Counted from the stretch's first letter, positions 15,988 to 25,364 are shown. The stretch: 64,000 bases of DNA from Leptolyngbya boryana PCC 6306 (GCF_000353285.1 NZ_KB731324.1:328577-392576); one strand, 5' to 3'. Notes: generated by a model from the sequence alone, not told the origin. Made by a program: numbers and translations.

Positions 15988-16658
15988 GTGCTCATATTCT
16001 ATTAGTTGAGGATGAAGTTAAACTTGCTCGTTTTATCGAACTAGAACTGGTTAGTGAGGGCTATACGGTTAGTGTCGCGCATGATGGCATGTCAGGCTTG
16101 ATGCTTGCTCGCGAGGCAACGCTCGATCTGGCGATTCTCGATTGGATGCTTCCAGGATTGTCTGGTTTAGAACTCTGTCGGCGATTGCGATCGACCGGAA
16201 GTAAAGTTCCAGTCATTCTGTTAACGGCACGCGATGAGGTAAGCGATCGCGTTGCGGGTCTGGATGCAGGAGCCGATGATTACATGGTGAAACCGTTTAG
16301 CATTGAGGAACTGCTCGCAAGAGTCCGCGCTCATTTGCGTCGAGTGCAAGACGGTGATGAAGAGATTTTACAGTTCAATACCTTACGCCTGAATCGGAAG
16401 ACTCGCGAGGTATATCGCGGCACTCGATCGATTTCTCTTACTGCAAAGGAATTCGATTTACTAGAGTATCTTTTGCGGCATCCGCGTCAAGTGTTTACTC
16501 GTGATCAGATTCTTGAGCATGTTTGGGGCTATAACTTCATCGGCGATTCTAATATTATTGAAGTTTACATTCGCTATTTACGTCTGAAATTAGAAGAAGA
16601 ACAGGAGCCGAGACTCCTTCATACTGTTCGGGGAGTTGGCTATACGCTACGCGATTGA
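15984..16658 (+). CDS. OmpR/PhoB-family response regulator
   Basis: 224 residues. The receiver domain (1-about 120) has the acidic pair in LVEDE, the phospho-acceptor D in LAILDWMLPG, T in LLTARDE and K in DYMVKPFS. The C-terminal winged helix (about 130-224) has LTAKEFDLLEYLLRHPRQVF, the recognition-helix region SNIIEVYIRYLRLKL and HTVRGVGYTL. It starts inside the end of the kinase gene, so the two are co-translated cognates. A possible target is the 16-bp repeat array in front of the operon. Confidence 0.93.
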   Translation: MSAHILLVEDEVKLARFIELELVSEGYTVSVAHDGMSGLMLAREATLDLAILDWMLPGLSGLELCRRLRSTGSKVPVILLTARDEVSDRVAGLDAGADDYMVKPFSIEELLARVRAHLRRVQDGDEEILQFNTLRLNRKTREVYRGTRSISLTAKEFDLLEYLLRHPRQVFTRDQILEHVWGYNFIGDSNIIEVYIRYLRLKLEEEQEPRLLHTVRGVGYTLRD

Positions 16659-17106
16659 TTCAAGCAGCATTTCCATCAAGATAGGTTAAAGCGGAGCATT
16701 GCGATGCTGTCTCGCCCAAGCTGAAAGGCTAACCGAACGGAGTTCTTTCAGGGCTAAAACTTCTCTACTGGGATGTTACGAGCAGCCATGCTGCTGCTGC
16801 TGAATGATCAAGTTATGGACAATCCTCGATCGTACACTAACGTTGGCAAAGGCTACACAATGCGAGAACTCAGAGTTTTTCAAAAAAACTGAGTTCTAAG
16901 AATTTTGGTTGCATCCCTGAATTCAGTCACATTGCATAGATGATGCAGTTCTAATAGAAAGGTTAATTTTTGCTGAAAGAACAGCAATCTCCATCAAAAG
17001 AACTTTAGGATACTTTATCAGAAGTTGAAGGACGCCCATTTCTTGCAGACTTGATCAAACTAATTGCATCATAATGTACATCGCTCCTTGAGGAGTATCG
17101 GAAGCA
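16659..17106. other. 448-bp non-coding interval with two hairpins
   Basis: No gene seen. CTGAAAG (16721-16727) pairs with CTTTCAG (16745-16751), and there is a long near-palindrome at 16865-16897. A ribosome site precedes the kinase at 17107. Confidence 0.45.
16865..16897. terminator. Large near-perfect hairpin with T/A core
   Basis: AGAACTCAG / CTGAGTTCT (9 bp) enclosing AGTTTTT and AAAAAAA tracts that can continue the stem. It lies 207 bp after the response regulator, so it may terminate that operon, though late, or end a small RNA. Confidence 0.5.
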
Positions 17107-18768
17107 ATGATGACGATTCCTTCGAGACCGGAGCAGCGAACCTTAGCAATTCTATCCTCCCTGAGTTATCGAACGGGCGAACTCAGCTCCTATTTGTATG
17201 AAGTGGCGCAAGGAGTTAGCGAACTGATTGGGTTAGACTGGTCGGTTGTGACCTATTGCCAAGGGGATAGCGAGCGGATTCTGGCAAGTACGATCGAGCT
17301 AGGGGAAGTAGCAAATCAGGTGTATTCGCTGCATGGTAGCTTGACTGGTACAGTTGTAAAAACGGGCGCTCCGTTAGTCGTCGAGAATGCAAGTACCTGT
17401 AAGGATTATGGTCAGGCACCAGAAGGCTATCAGGCTTATTTAGGAGTGCCTTTACGAACCTCAAGCGGTGACGTGATTGGGACAATTTGCTCTTTCCAAC
17501 GGCAGCCCCGTTGCTTTACAGAAAACGAAGTGAAGCTAGCAGAACTGTTTGCTGAACGGGCTGCAACGGCAATCGATAACTATCAGCTTTACCAACAGCA
17601 GCAACAATTCAATGAAATGTTAGAAGCGGAGGTCATGAAACGCACAATCGAACTCCGCGCCGCCCAATCAGAGTTATTGACTGCTAACCTTGAATTAGAA
17701 CAACGGGTTGAGCAGCGCACAGCAGAACTCAAACAAGCAGAAGCAAAGTTTCGAGCAATCGTTGAGAATGCGAATGATATTATCTTTGCAATCACGCCGG
17801 ACAATGTATTTTCCTATGTTTCTCCTAATGTTGCTGATGTGCTAGGATTCCAGCCTTCGGAAATGGAAGGAAACTTGATCACATCGTTCATCCATCCTGA
17901 TGATATTCAAGCTTGTATTGGCGAGATCGAACAATTGCTTTCAACCGGACAGAAACAATCGGGAACAGAATATCGTGCTCCTCATAAACAAGGTGGCTGG
18001 CGTTGGCTCACTGCAAATATCGGATTAACTCAAGATACAAACGGACAACCGCTGATTGTAGGCGTAACCCGTGATATTAGCGATCGTAAACAAGCCGAGA
18101 AAGCATTAGAACGGCTCGCAGAAATTGGTGAGCTAGCCGCGATGATTGTGCATGAAGTCCGAAACCCGCTGACGACAATTTCAATGGGACTAAATACGTT
18201 CAAAAAACTCAATTTGACAGAGCGGTTTCAGGAATATCTTTCGCTTGCATTAGATGAAGCCGACCGTTTACAGCGATTATTGAACCAAATTTTGCTGTAT
18301 TCTAAACCGCAAACTTTACAGCGATCGCAGTTAGCTTTGGATCAATTGATCACCGAAACACTTGATACTCTCAAGACCATTCCTGCTGCGTCGGAGAAAG
18401 ACCTAAAGGTGGACATCGCATCCTCACCCATTCAAGTTTTAGCGGATCAAGATAAGCTGAAACAGGTGTTCATTAACTTAATCATCAATGCCTATGAAGC
18501 CAGCAATACCGGAGAGACAGTAACGGTTAAGCTCTATACGCTTAGAAATCATCAAGCTTGCATTCACATTCAAAATCAGGGTCAACCGATTCCTACAGAG
18601 AGTCTGCCCAACTTAACGAAACCCTTCTTCACGACAAAAACAGCGGGCACTGGGTTAGGACTCGCGATCGTCAAACGGATCATCGAAGCTCATGAAGGTG
18701 AATTGAGTATCGAATCCTCTGCGACAACAGGAACGATCGTTCAAGTATTGCTGCCTCTAACACCATAA
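17107..18768 (+). CDS. Soluble GAF-PAS sensor histidine kinase
   Basis: 553 residues, no membrane segments. A GAF domain (about 20-165: VVENASTCKDYGQAP, YLGVPLRTSSGDVIGTICSF) is followed by a coiled coil (EAEVMKRTIELRAAQ). A PAS/PAC domain (about 215-335) has FRAIVENANDIIFAI and WLTANIGLTQD. HisKA has the H in MIVHEVRNPLTTI and HATPase_c has NAYEASNTG and TGLGLAIVKRI. The GAF ligand cannot be predicted; there is no obvious bilin-type Cys in the usual context. A broken paralogue without the PAS lies at 21306-22571. No response regulator is adjacent, although the OmpR-type operon ends 450 bp upstream. Confidence 0.9.
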   Translation: MMTIPSRPEQRTLAILSSLSYRTGELSSYLYEVAQGVSELIGLDWSVVTYCQGDSERILASTIELGEVANQVYSLHGSLTGTVVKTGAPLVVENASTCKDYGQAPEGYQAYLGVPLRTSSGDVIGTICSFQRQPRCFTENEVKLAELFAERAATAIDNYQLYQQQQQFNEMLEAEVMKRTIELRAAQSELLTANLELEQRVEQRTAELKQAEAKFRAIVENANDIIFAITPDNVFSYVSPNVADVLGFQPSEMEGNLITSFIHPDDIQACIGEIEQLLSTGQKQSGTEYRAPHKQGGWRWLTANIGLTQDTNGQPLIVGVTRDISDRKQAEKALERLAEIGELAAMIVHEVRNPLTTISMGLNTFKKLNLTERFQEYLSLALDEADRLQRLLNQILLYSKPQTLQRSQLALDQLITETLDTLKTIPAASEKDLKVDIASSPIQVLADQDKLKQVFINLIINAYEASNTGETVTVKLYTLRNHQACIHIQNQGQPIPTESLPNLTKPFFTTKTAGTGLGLAIVKRIIEAHEGELSIESSATTGTIVQVLLPLTP

Positions 18769-18918
18769 ATCCTCAAGATGAGAATTCGCTGAAAATGACC
18801 TGAAAACTTTCTCTGTGAAATATCAGCATTTTGTTCTGGACTGTTTAAGCGCTCATCATCTCACTGCTCAACCTAACCATCATAATCAGGGATGTATTCA
18901 TCCAAGCAAGCTTTAATC

Positions 18919-19416
18919 ATGAAAGTAAAACATTGGATTTCACTCAGTCTAGCTTCTCTCATCTTTGTTGGGTGCGTTGGAACGATGGCTAAGAATCAGA
19001 CAACGGAACCGGAACTTCCAGCAAAACCAGAATTAGCAACTCAAGCGAAAACTCCAGCATCAACCATTGTAAAATCAGGCAGTTTTCAGTCTGGAGAACA
19101 TCCAACCCAGGGAAAAGCTCAAATTGTTACTCAGAATGGCAAATCTTTCCTAGAACTAGATCAAGGGTTTAAAACCTCTAGTTTGGGACCTGATTTAGTT
19201 GTTGTTTTACATCGCTCCAACAATGTACTGGGATCTGCAAAACCACCTTCTTATCCCTTGAAAGAGGGAGAATATGTCGTTCTCGCACCTTTACAAAAGT
19301 TTAATGGTGCTCAAAGCTATGCGATTCCAGCCAATGTTAACCTAAAAAACTTTCAGTCCACTGTAATTTGGTGTCGCAAGTTTAATGCAACTTTTGGGAC
19401 TGCTCCATTAAGTTAA
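18919..19416 (+). CDS. DM13-domain lipoprotein
   Basis: 165 residues from ATG 18919; ATG 18892 would add nine residues before the basic n-region. A lipoprotein signal (SLASLIFVGC) puts the mature Cys near residue 16. After a Pro/Ala/Lys/Thr-rich linker, the DM13 domain occupies about residues 55-165: SGSFQSGEHPTQGKAQIV, LGPDLVVVLHRS, and YAIPANVNLKNFQSTVIWCR with the conserved single Cys, then FNATFGTA. DM13 is thought to take part in extracytoplasmic redox or electron transfer; in cyanobacteria the role is unproven. Lipid anchoring in the periplasm is expected. Confidence 0.85.
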   Translation: MKVKHWISLSLASLIFVGCVGTMAKNQTTEPELPAKPELATQAKTPASTIVKSGSFQSGEHPTQGKAQIVTQNGKSFLELDQGFKTSSLGPDLVVVLHRSNNVLGSAKPPSYPLKEGEYVVLAPLQKFNGAQSYAIPANVNLKNFQSTVIWCRKFNATFGTAPLS

Positions 19417-19430
19417 TTCGGAGAATTGTA

Positions 19431-19508
19431 ATGTCACTTGACCTTCAAGTTGCTCTAGTTACAGGGAGTAGCCAGGGCATGAGCCAGGAAATTGTAATGC
19501 CAGACTGA
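19431..19508 (+). pseudogene. N-terminal stump of a short-chain dehydrogenase gene
   Basis: The 25-codon frame starts MSLDLQVALVTGSSQGMSQE, which matches the start of SDR enzymes (first beta strand and TGxxxGxG cofactor motif, here TGSSQGMS with the second Gly changed), and then stops within a terminator-like hairpin. The rest of the gene is absent. An upstream GGAG remains. I read it as a relic of deletion. Confidence 0.6.
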
Positions 19509-19523
19509 GTATGCTCAATCTGG
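19500..19523 (+). terminator. Hairpin after the SDR stump
   Basis: CCAGA-C-TGAG / CTCA-A-TCTGG, nine pairs around the loop TATG with one opposed mismatch. There is no clear T-run. Confidence 0.4.
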
Positions 19524-19578
19524 CAAAGTTAGAAGTTCTACAACAGCATTAGTGACAAAGCGCCCGTAATAGAACGGC

Positions 19579-20679
19579 TCAAGCCTCTGCAGTGACAGCG
19601 CGATCGCCGCTTGATTCTGTCTCCATGGCAGTTAATAGGGAGATTAAGGACTGCAAGTGTTTTTCCGTAGCATTTTCCCGCAGCACTTTTTCATGTCCGC
19701 GTTGTGCTAAAGCCGCAGCTTCTTGGGGATTGTTGAGCAAAGACATGATCGCTGCTCTTAAACTCGCTGCATCGCCGACTGGCACACCTCTCACCACACC
19801 TTCATCTCTCAAAGCTGTGTTACGACCCGGTGTACTGGTGAGAATCACAGGCTTGCAGCATGCCATTGCCTCTAAGACCACCGTTGTTCCAGCAGAATAG
19901 GTATGATCCACGACGGGCACCACCACAATGTCAGCATCGCGGTACAACTGGCGCAATTCCGCAAAATCATAATATCGCGCTTCCATGTTTGCCGGAATGA
20001 CTTTCGGAAATCCTCCCGATCCTGCTGCTTTTGCCGCACAGGAAGCAGCGCAGATTTTCACATCCACATCAAGATCGTGCGTTGCTTCGGCAAGCGTCAC
20101 ATAGTCTCGCTGCTCTAAGCCTGCACTCGCAATGATAGGACGGGATTTACTCGGAGAAGGCGCACCCGGGGAAAAGAAATCCGTATCGGTGTGAAACGTG
20201 AGCACACTAATACGATCGCTGCTGAGATTGAGGAACGATTGAAGAAAGTCGCCCTGACTCTGGTTGTAGACATGGAAAACATCAATATGAGTGTCTAGCG
20301 CAAACAACTTCAGAAGTAAACGTACCCGTCTGTTTTCGGGAACCATCACATGCGTCACGAGCTTCGGGCGCTTGCCTGCAATCTTACACAACATGGCTAA
20401 CGGAAAGCCAACATCAGTCCCATTGGAAAAGATGATATCTTCATTGCTGAGTTGGGGCACTATCGATCGAGCCATTGCCCATTGTTCAGGTAACGTGCCG
20501 AAGAACTTCGCAAACACTCGATCGAGAAACGTGATCGGGTGATTTCCGGTTTTGTGAATCGTCGCATCAAGTTTCTGGCTTAAGTCTGCTAAGACATGGC
20601 GTGGATTTATTCCTTGTCTTGCGCCTTCGCTGAATTGCTCTAAATCAAATGGCTTACTTAAAACTATATGATGTCTCAT
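19579..20679 (-). CDS. GT4-like glycosyltransferase
   Basis: 366 residues with a GT-B layout. In the C-terminal half the donor-binding domain shows IIASAGLEQRDYVTLAEA, the segment YRDADIVVVPVVDHTYSAGT and TVVLEAMACCKPVILT with the E-x-x-A-x-G/C-x-P motif of group 1/GT4 enzymes, then GVPVGDAASLRAAIMSLL. The N-terminal half (RHHIVLSKPFDLEQF, SNEDIIFSNGTDVGFPLAML) should bind the acceptor. It is probably a retaining transferase using a nucleotide sugar; acceptor unknown. There is no polysaccharide cluster around it. Confidence 0.8.
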   Translation of the reverse strand: MRHHIVLSKPFDLEQFSEGARQGINPRHVLADLSQKLDATIHKTGNHPITFLDRVFAKFFGTLPEQWAMARSIVPQLSNEDIIFSNGTDVGFPLAMLCKIAGKRPKLVTHVMVPENRRVRLLLKLFALDTHIDVFHVYNQSQGDFLQSFLNLSSDRISVLTFHTDTDFFSPGAPSPSKSRPIIASAGLEQRDYVTLAEATHDLDVDVKICAASCAAKAAGSGGFPKVIPANMEARYYDFAELRQLYRDADIVVVPVVDHTYSAGTTVVLEAMACCKPVILTSTPGRNTALRDEGVVRGVPVGDAASLRAAIMSLLNNPQEAAALAQRGHEKVLRENATEKHLQSLISLLTAMETESSGDRAVTAEA

Positions 20680-21305
20680 CGTCTACACAGATAGATAAAG
20701 TGTACAGGTAGATTCGCTAAAGGCTTAGACGAATTAGATTTAAGCCTTAAGTTGAAGATGAACAAGCCAATCCTGAGATTTATCTTAAGTTTTGCAATTT
20801 CATTGCAACAGCGTCGCTATAGATGCACTGTGGAGATGCCGAGTGCAGTCTGTTCAAATCTTACAGTGACTTATGACTGTCAGTAATACTGAGAAGTAGT
20901 GCTTATAGACTCTTTATAATAGGAGAATTTTAGTAAAGCTTAGGTTAAATATTCAGTAGAAGCCCTGAGATATATCAGATAATTCTAGGCAGCATTGATA
21001 CCGTGAGAGGGCAAGGACTTATGGTTGAGATAGATTTAATCAAAGCGAAGTAGCTTACCTTTGATATGAAGGAAGTTATAGAGCCTCTACAAAGTCTTGA
21101 ATTCATACTGAGCTTACTTTTGTTCAGTGCGATGGAGCCTGAAATGACCCTTCAATTCGGACAGAAGCACAAACAGTTTAAGCGTGACTACTTTCTACCA
21201 CATTGCTACTTCTGTTGTTCGTTCCATTTGTCCTTTATTGAACAAGGATACTACTCTTAGTGCTCTGTGCAAATTTGGGGTGACATTTCACAATCTCTTC
21301 TTAAA
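20680..21305. other. 626-bp non-coding interval
   Basis: I see no gene, hairpin of note or repeat. It should hold the promoter of the glycosyltransferase and the 3' side of the decayed histidine-kinase gene. A 64-codon open frame at 21066-21260 has no family character. Confidence 0.4.
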
Positions 21306-22571
21306 TTATTCGGCTTCTTGGTTGACTAAGGTTTGATAAGACTGGTGTTGAAGGGGCAATTGCACTTGCACAATTGTTCCTTCAGGCTCAGAAGAAGTAA
21401 TACTCAGACTTCCGAGATGAGCTTCGACAATGCGTTTGACGATCGCGAGTCCCAATCCAGTGCCCTCCGCTTTTGTCGAGTAAAACGGCTGTGTTAATTT
21501 TGGTAGACTATCAAGCGCGATCGGATCACCCCCATTCTGGATTGAGAGACAAAGCTGCTCTGGCAACAAGCTCATTGTCCATAGAATTGTTGAACCAGGA
21601 TCAACCGCTTCACAAGCATTGCGGATCAGATTAATGAAAACTTGTTTGAGTTTGGCTGCATCACCCAAGATATAAATTGGTGAATCCCAAGGAACAAAGA
21701 CAATCCTCCGTTCTTGCGCTTGGGGCATAGATTGCAACAGCATCAGTAAGACTTGAACAAAAGCATTGATCTCGATTTCAGCGAGCTGCAACACTTGAGG
21801 TTTGGAGTAAAGTAGAATCTCATCGAGTAAATTTGCTAATCGCTCTGCTTCATTGGTTGTTAGTGACAATCGCGCTTGAGCCGATGCGGGTCAGTCAAGC
21901 TTTGAAAAATGATTTAATCCAAGCTGAACGGTTGTGAGTGGATTGCAAATTTCATGCACAATCATCGCAGCAAACTCTCCGATCGCGGCGAGTCGCTCTT
22001 GCTCGATCAATTTTGCTTGTGCGGCGCGGAGTTCGATCGTGCGTTTGATCATTTCTGCTTCGAGCAGTTCATTAAACTGCTGTTGTTGTTGATAGAGGCG
22101 ATAGTTATCGATCGCCGTTGCTGCTCGTTCGGCAAAGAGTTCGACAGAGGCGATGAGATCTTGACTATACTGGTGATGTTGCTGACTAAACGAACAAATT
22201 GTCCCCACAATCTCGCCCGGAACCGTCCGAAGGGGAACACCTAGATAACAAAAATAGGTCTCTAGCAGTGCTTCACACCCAGCATCTTCGATCAGAAAAG
22301 GCTCGCCACTTTACATAACTCTTTCCGCGAGCGTGCCATATAGCGAAACTTCAGCCTCAGTCTCGATTTCTAGACTGCTCGCAATCACCTGAATCGTATT
22401 GCCTTCGCAGAGCGCCACGATTGTCCAATCAGAATCGAGGAGTTGGTTGACTGCACGGGTAATTTCATGCAGATAGCTGCTTAAATCATGAGCACGATAG
22501 CTTAAAGTCGTCAAAGAATCCAGAATGCTCTGCTTTTGATCGACGTGTTGCATCCTCTGCTGGTTGATCAT
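21306..22571 (-). pseudogene. GAF sensor histidine kinase with two in-frame stops
   Basis: A single frame of 422 codons encodes a paralogue of the kinase at 17107, without the PAS domain: GAF (DSLTTLSYRAHDLSSYLHE, YLGVPLRTVPGEIVGTICSF), coiled coil (EAEMIKRTIELRAAQ), HisKA with H in MIVHEICNPLTT, and HATPase_c with EGTGLGLAIVKRIVEAH. The frame is never shifted. TAA interrupts it at 22311-22313, where the paralogue has Lys in VVKTG, and TGA interrupts it at 21891-21893, just after the NHFSKLD segment. The split separates GAF, H-box and ATPase parts, so no complete kinase can be made without readthrough. It lies downstream of a Crp-type regulator on the same strand. Confidence 0.85.
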
Positions 22572-22703
22572 GCGCTCTCATCACTTAGGAAATATTCTTT
22601 CGTCTGTTTTAACGAGAATAGGCGGTAATTTTCTGCCTGTCTTTGATTCAAATCAATTTTGCAGCATTCTTTATTCTTTAGATTATTTTAAGTTGACTAC
22701 AGC

Positions 22704-23303
22704 TTATTCGAGGAGTGTAATTCGACGTTTTTCCCGTAAAATAACCTCTTCGATCTCTAATTGAGTCAGAGTACGCGATAATACTTCCGGACTGATCCCC
22801 AAATCATAGGCAATGCTCTTCAAAGGCTGCTTTAAGAGGACAGAGTTTTGATCCGTTGGCATCACAAACCGTAAATAATGCAAGACCCGTTCTCGTGCTG
22901 ACCGAATTCCACGGACTTCTAGCATTGTTTTTGTCAAGTGCAATCGATACGCCATTTGTGCCATAAACGCGATCGCAAGATCCGAATCTTGTTGCAGTGC
23001 TTTCAGAAAGGCTTGTTTCGGAAAAACTAAAACCTGAGTGAGTTCTTCCGCGATCGCAGTGCAAGCATAAGTCTCAATGAATAGTACCAACTCTGCACAA
23101 AGTTCACCGGGATTGACTTGGTAGTGATTTACAATCTGCCCACTTTCGGTGTAATGCAGTAACCGAATCCGTCCAAACTGAATCACAAATACTGTGTCAG
23201 CAGGTTCACCTTTATGAAAGAGCGCCTGACCTATCGTCAAGGTTTGCTGAGTGACGACGGTCTGTAAGGCGGTAGGAAGTTGGTCAAAATTTGAGAAGTT
23301 CAT
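22704..23303 (-). CDS. Crp/Fnr-family transcription regulator
   Basis: 199 residues. The N-terminal cyclic-nucleotide-binding fold (about 1-115) has LFHKGEPADTVFVIQFGRIRLL and NPGELCAELVLF; the phosphate-binding signature of true cAMP sensors (GExx-RxA) is not conserved, so another signal, or none, is likely. The C-terminal winged helix (about 130-199) has RSARERVLHYLRF, LKSIAYDLGISPEVLSRTLTQLE and VILREKRRITLLE. It resembles the short NtcA/Crp-type regulators of cyanobacteria but not NtcA itself. The decayed kinase lies 130 bp downstream; the gap on the other side is shared with a divergent gene that is also broken. Confidence 0.85.
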   Translation of the reverse strand: MNFSNFDQLPTALQTVVTQQTLTIGQALFHKGEPADTVFVIQFGRIRLLHYTESGQIVNHYQVNPGELCAELVLFIETYACTAIAEELTQVLVFPKQAFLKALQQDSDLAIAFMAQMAYRLHLTKTMLEVRGIRSARERVLHYLRFVMPTDQNSVLLKQPLKSIAYDLGISPEVLSRTLTQLEIEEVILREKRRITLLE

Positions 23304-23628
23304 ATCTTTAAGAGAAACGGTAATCTTCTAATCCCTAGGTCAACCGGGATATACGACTGCAATTTGCCTAGTATCCACTACTTGCTTTAACGGTTGATGA
23401 GAGATGACTTTATACACGCTGAGAAACCCTAAACTGTGAGTCCTCATCTTTTAAGCACAACATAGTTTCCTCATGCTCGTAGTAACCTTCCTACAAGCTC
23501 TATCTCTCAGCTAACCTTAATCTCGCTCTCAGGTTTTCTAGAGCTTCATACAGCATTATCTAGTTAGGCAATTCAACACTCGACTGAACTCAATCGTATC
23601 CAACCACTTTTTATCCAGGGCAATTCTT
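23304..23628. other. 325-bp divergent promoter region
   Basis: Non-coding DNA between the Crp-type gene and the divergent secreted-protein pseudogene. No hairpin or repeat stands out. Promoters for both are expected. Confidence 0.4.
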
Positions 23629-24120
23629 ATGAAACGCTTTGTCTTAGTTGGTCTATCCTCGATCGCACTTTCAGTAGCCACATTTCTTCCTGCTACTGCT
23701 ACCGCTCCTCTGGTGAGACCCTAGAACAATCAGATGTTTTTTAGCTTCAATTCCCCTTTTATCAGTAGTTCCGAAATTCGAGGTGAAAATCATCTGATCC
23801 GTGTGATGGTTTTAGGAATGTCATTGCAAGATGTGATGGTTCTCGTTCCTCCTCAAATGGCGAAGTTTCGGAGCATCACTGTGGCTGATGAAACAGGTAA
23901 AATGATTCCTGCAAAAATTGAGAGAGTTGATAGAAGAGTAGCAGTCGTGTTCAATCAGCCCGTAATTTCAGGAAAAACAATCGAGATTAATTTCTCTGAT
24001 ACCGATATCACCATGGAAGAAGGCGAAATTTTACTCTATAGTGTCACAGCTAAATAAGTTGGACTCAATGCAGAAATCCCAATTGGTACAGCTCGGATTC
24101 AAGTTCCTCCTCGAAATTAA
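23629..24120 (+). pseudogene. Exported-protein gene with two in-frame stops
   Basis: One continuous frame of 164 codons. It starts with a signal peptide (MKRFVLVGLSSIALSVATFL, then PATATA). A TAG at 23722-23724 follows almost at once, then 110 open codons (ENHLIRVMVLGMSLQDV, ERVDRRVAVVFNQPVISGKT), a TAA at 24055-24057 right after LLYSVTAK, and 20 more codons that read as a natural C-terminus (VGLNAEIPIGTARIQVPPRN) to the final TAA. No frameshift is needed. The family is uncertain; it resembles beta-rich cyanobacterial periplasmic proteins of the DUF2808 kind. An annotation starting at ATG 23734 would miss the signal peptide. Confidence 0.7.
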
Positions 24121-24375
24121 TCGCTCAGCTTGCTCATTGTCACACCAATGCTGGACAAAGCTCAGATGTCTGAACTTTGTCCATTTCTTTCATTGATAGA
24201 CTGAACAATAGAGATGACCGTTTTCTTCAAAGTTCTCTTACAGTCTTAAAAATAAGGTGGAGTCGTCATTCCCGAGTCGATGCCGCCTTTCAGAAACTAG
24301 ACATAGCTCAATTACTAAGGTGATCTTCAGCCCAAACCATAAATTATGCCTGTTGCTCGCGCCAAAGGTCAGGGG

Positions 24376-24398
24376 AAATCTAGAAAAAACCTAGATTT
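24376..24398 (+). terminator. Hairpin just upstream of the kinase giant
   Basis: AAATCTAG / CTAGATTT, a perfect 8-bp stem with a 7-nt A-rich loop, followed by TT then GAGACG. It is 18 bp before the proposed start of the kinase at 24417, so it may end transcription from the left or shape the leader. Confidence 0.45.
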
Positions 24399-24416
24399 TT
24401 GAGACGCATCCTTCCT

Positions 24417-25319
24417 ATGGCACCGACAACTCACACGCATCCAACGCCTTTTCCAAGCCTTCCTGGCTATGAGATCGTGGAGCAGTTGTATGCTGGGTCA
24501 CGCACTCGGGTTTATCGAGCGGTGGAAGAGTCTAGCCAGCGTCCTGTCATCCTGAAATTTCTACAGCAGGAGTATCCCACCTTCGACGATCTGTTGCATT
24601 TTCGCAATCAATACACGATCGCCAAAGCCCTCAACCTGCCAGGGGTGATTCGTCCCTACAGTCTTGAACCCTATGGCAACAGCTATGTCTTAGTCATGGA
24701 AGATATCGGTGGGCTGTCGCTTCACGACTATGCTCGTCAGTCCGCGCTGTCCGTGTCTGAGGTCTTGACGATCGCGCTACAGCTGACGGAGATTCTACAC
24801 GATTTGCACCAGCAGCGCGTCATTTACAAAGACCTCAAGCCTGCGAATATTCTGATTCAACCCACCTCGAAACAAGTCAAGCTGATCGACTTCAGCATCG
24901 CGTCACTCCTTCCTCGGGAAACCCAAGAAATCCAGAATCCGAACAGTTTAGAAGGAACGCTCGCTTACCTGTCTCCAGAGCAAACCGGGCGAATGAATCG
25001 GGGCATTGATTACCGCAGTGACTTCTATGCTTTTGGAGCCACCTTGTACGAACTGTTGACCGGACAACTCCCCTTTCAGTCCGATGACCCGATGGAACTC
25101 GTCTACAGTCATCTCGCTAAAGTCCCGAGTGCACCCCATGAACTCAATCCAGAGATCCCGATCACCGTGTCGGAAATCGTGCTGAAGCTCATGGCAAAAA
25201 ATGCGGAAGACCGCTACCAAAGCGCCTTGGGTCTGAAGTATGACTTGGAAACTTGCCTACATCAACTGAAAGAAATCGGCACAGTGATACCTTTCGAGAT
25301 TGGCACTCGCGATCGCTGA
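24417..25319 (+). CDS. Ser/Thr protein kinase domain, 5' part of an interrupted kinase/ATPase/histidine-kinase gene
   Basis: 300 residues from ATG 24417 to an in-frame TGA at 25317. It is a protein-kinase domain of the type that heads the large cyanobacterial/Nostoc multi-domain histidine kinases: AGSRTRVYRAVEE (glycine loop, degenerate), K in RPVILKFL, catalytic loop VIYKDLKPANIL, metal site LIDFSIASL (DFS instead of DFG), and SPEQTGRMNRGIDYRSDFYAFG. The frame continues after the stop for 1770 codons. If the TGA is real, this is a free kinase domain or a dead fragment; if misread or read through, it is the N-terminus of a protein of about 2070 residues. Confidence 0.75.
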   Translation: MAPTTHTHPTPFPSLPGYEIVEQLYAGSRTRVYRAVEESSQRPVILKFLQQEYPTFDDLLHFRNQYTIAKALNLPGVIRPYSLEPYGNSYVLVMEDIGGLSLHDYARQSALSVSEVLTIALQLTEILHDLHQQRVIYKDLKPANILIQPTSKQVKLIDFSIASLLPRETQEIQNPNSLEGTLAYLSPEQTGRMNRGIDYRSDFYAFGATLYELLTGQLPFQSDDPMELVYSHLAKVPSAPHELNPEIPITVSEIVLKLMAKNAEDRYQSALGLKYDLETCLHQLKEIGTVIPFEIGTRDR

Positions 25320-25364
25320 GATCGCTTCACCATTCCCGAAAAGCTCTATGGACGAGAAGCGGAA

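Noticed and set aside
21066-21260. 64-codon open frame downstream of the dead kinase
   Set aside because: No motif, no ribosome site, odd composition; treated as chance.
23734-24057. Stand-alone gene of 107 codons
   Set aside because: The frame continues on both sides across single stop codons, with a signal peptide before and a natural end after, so it is the middle of a pseudogene.
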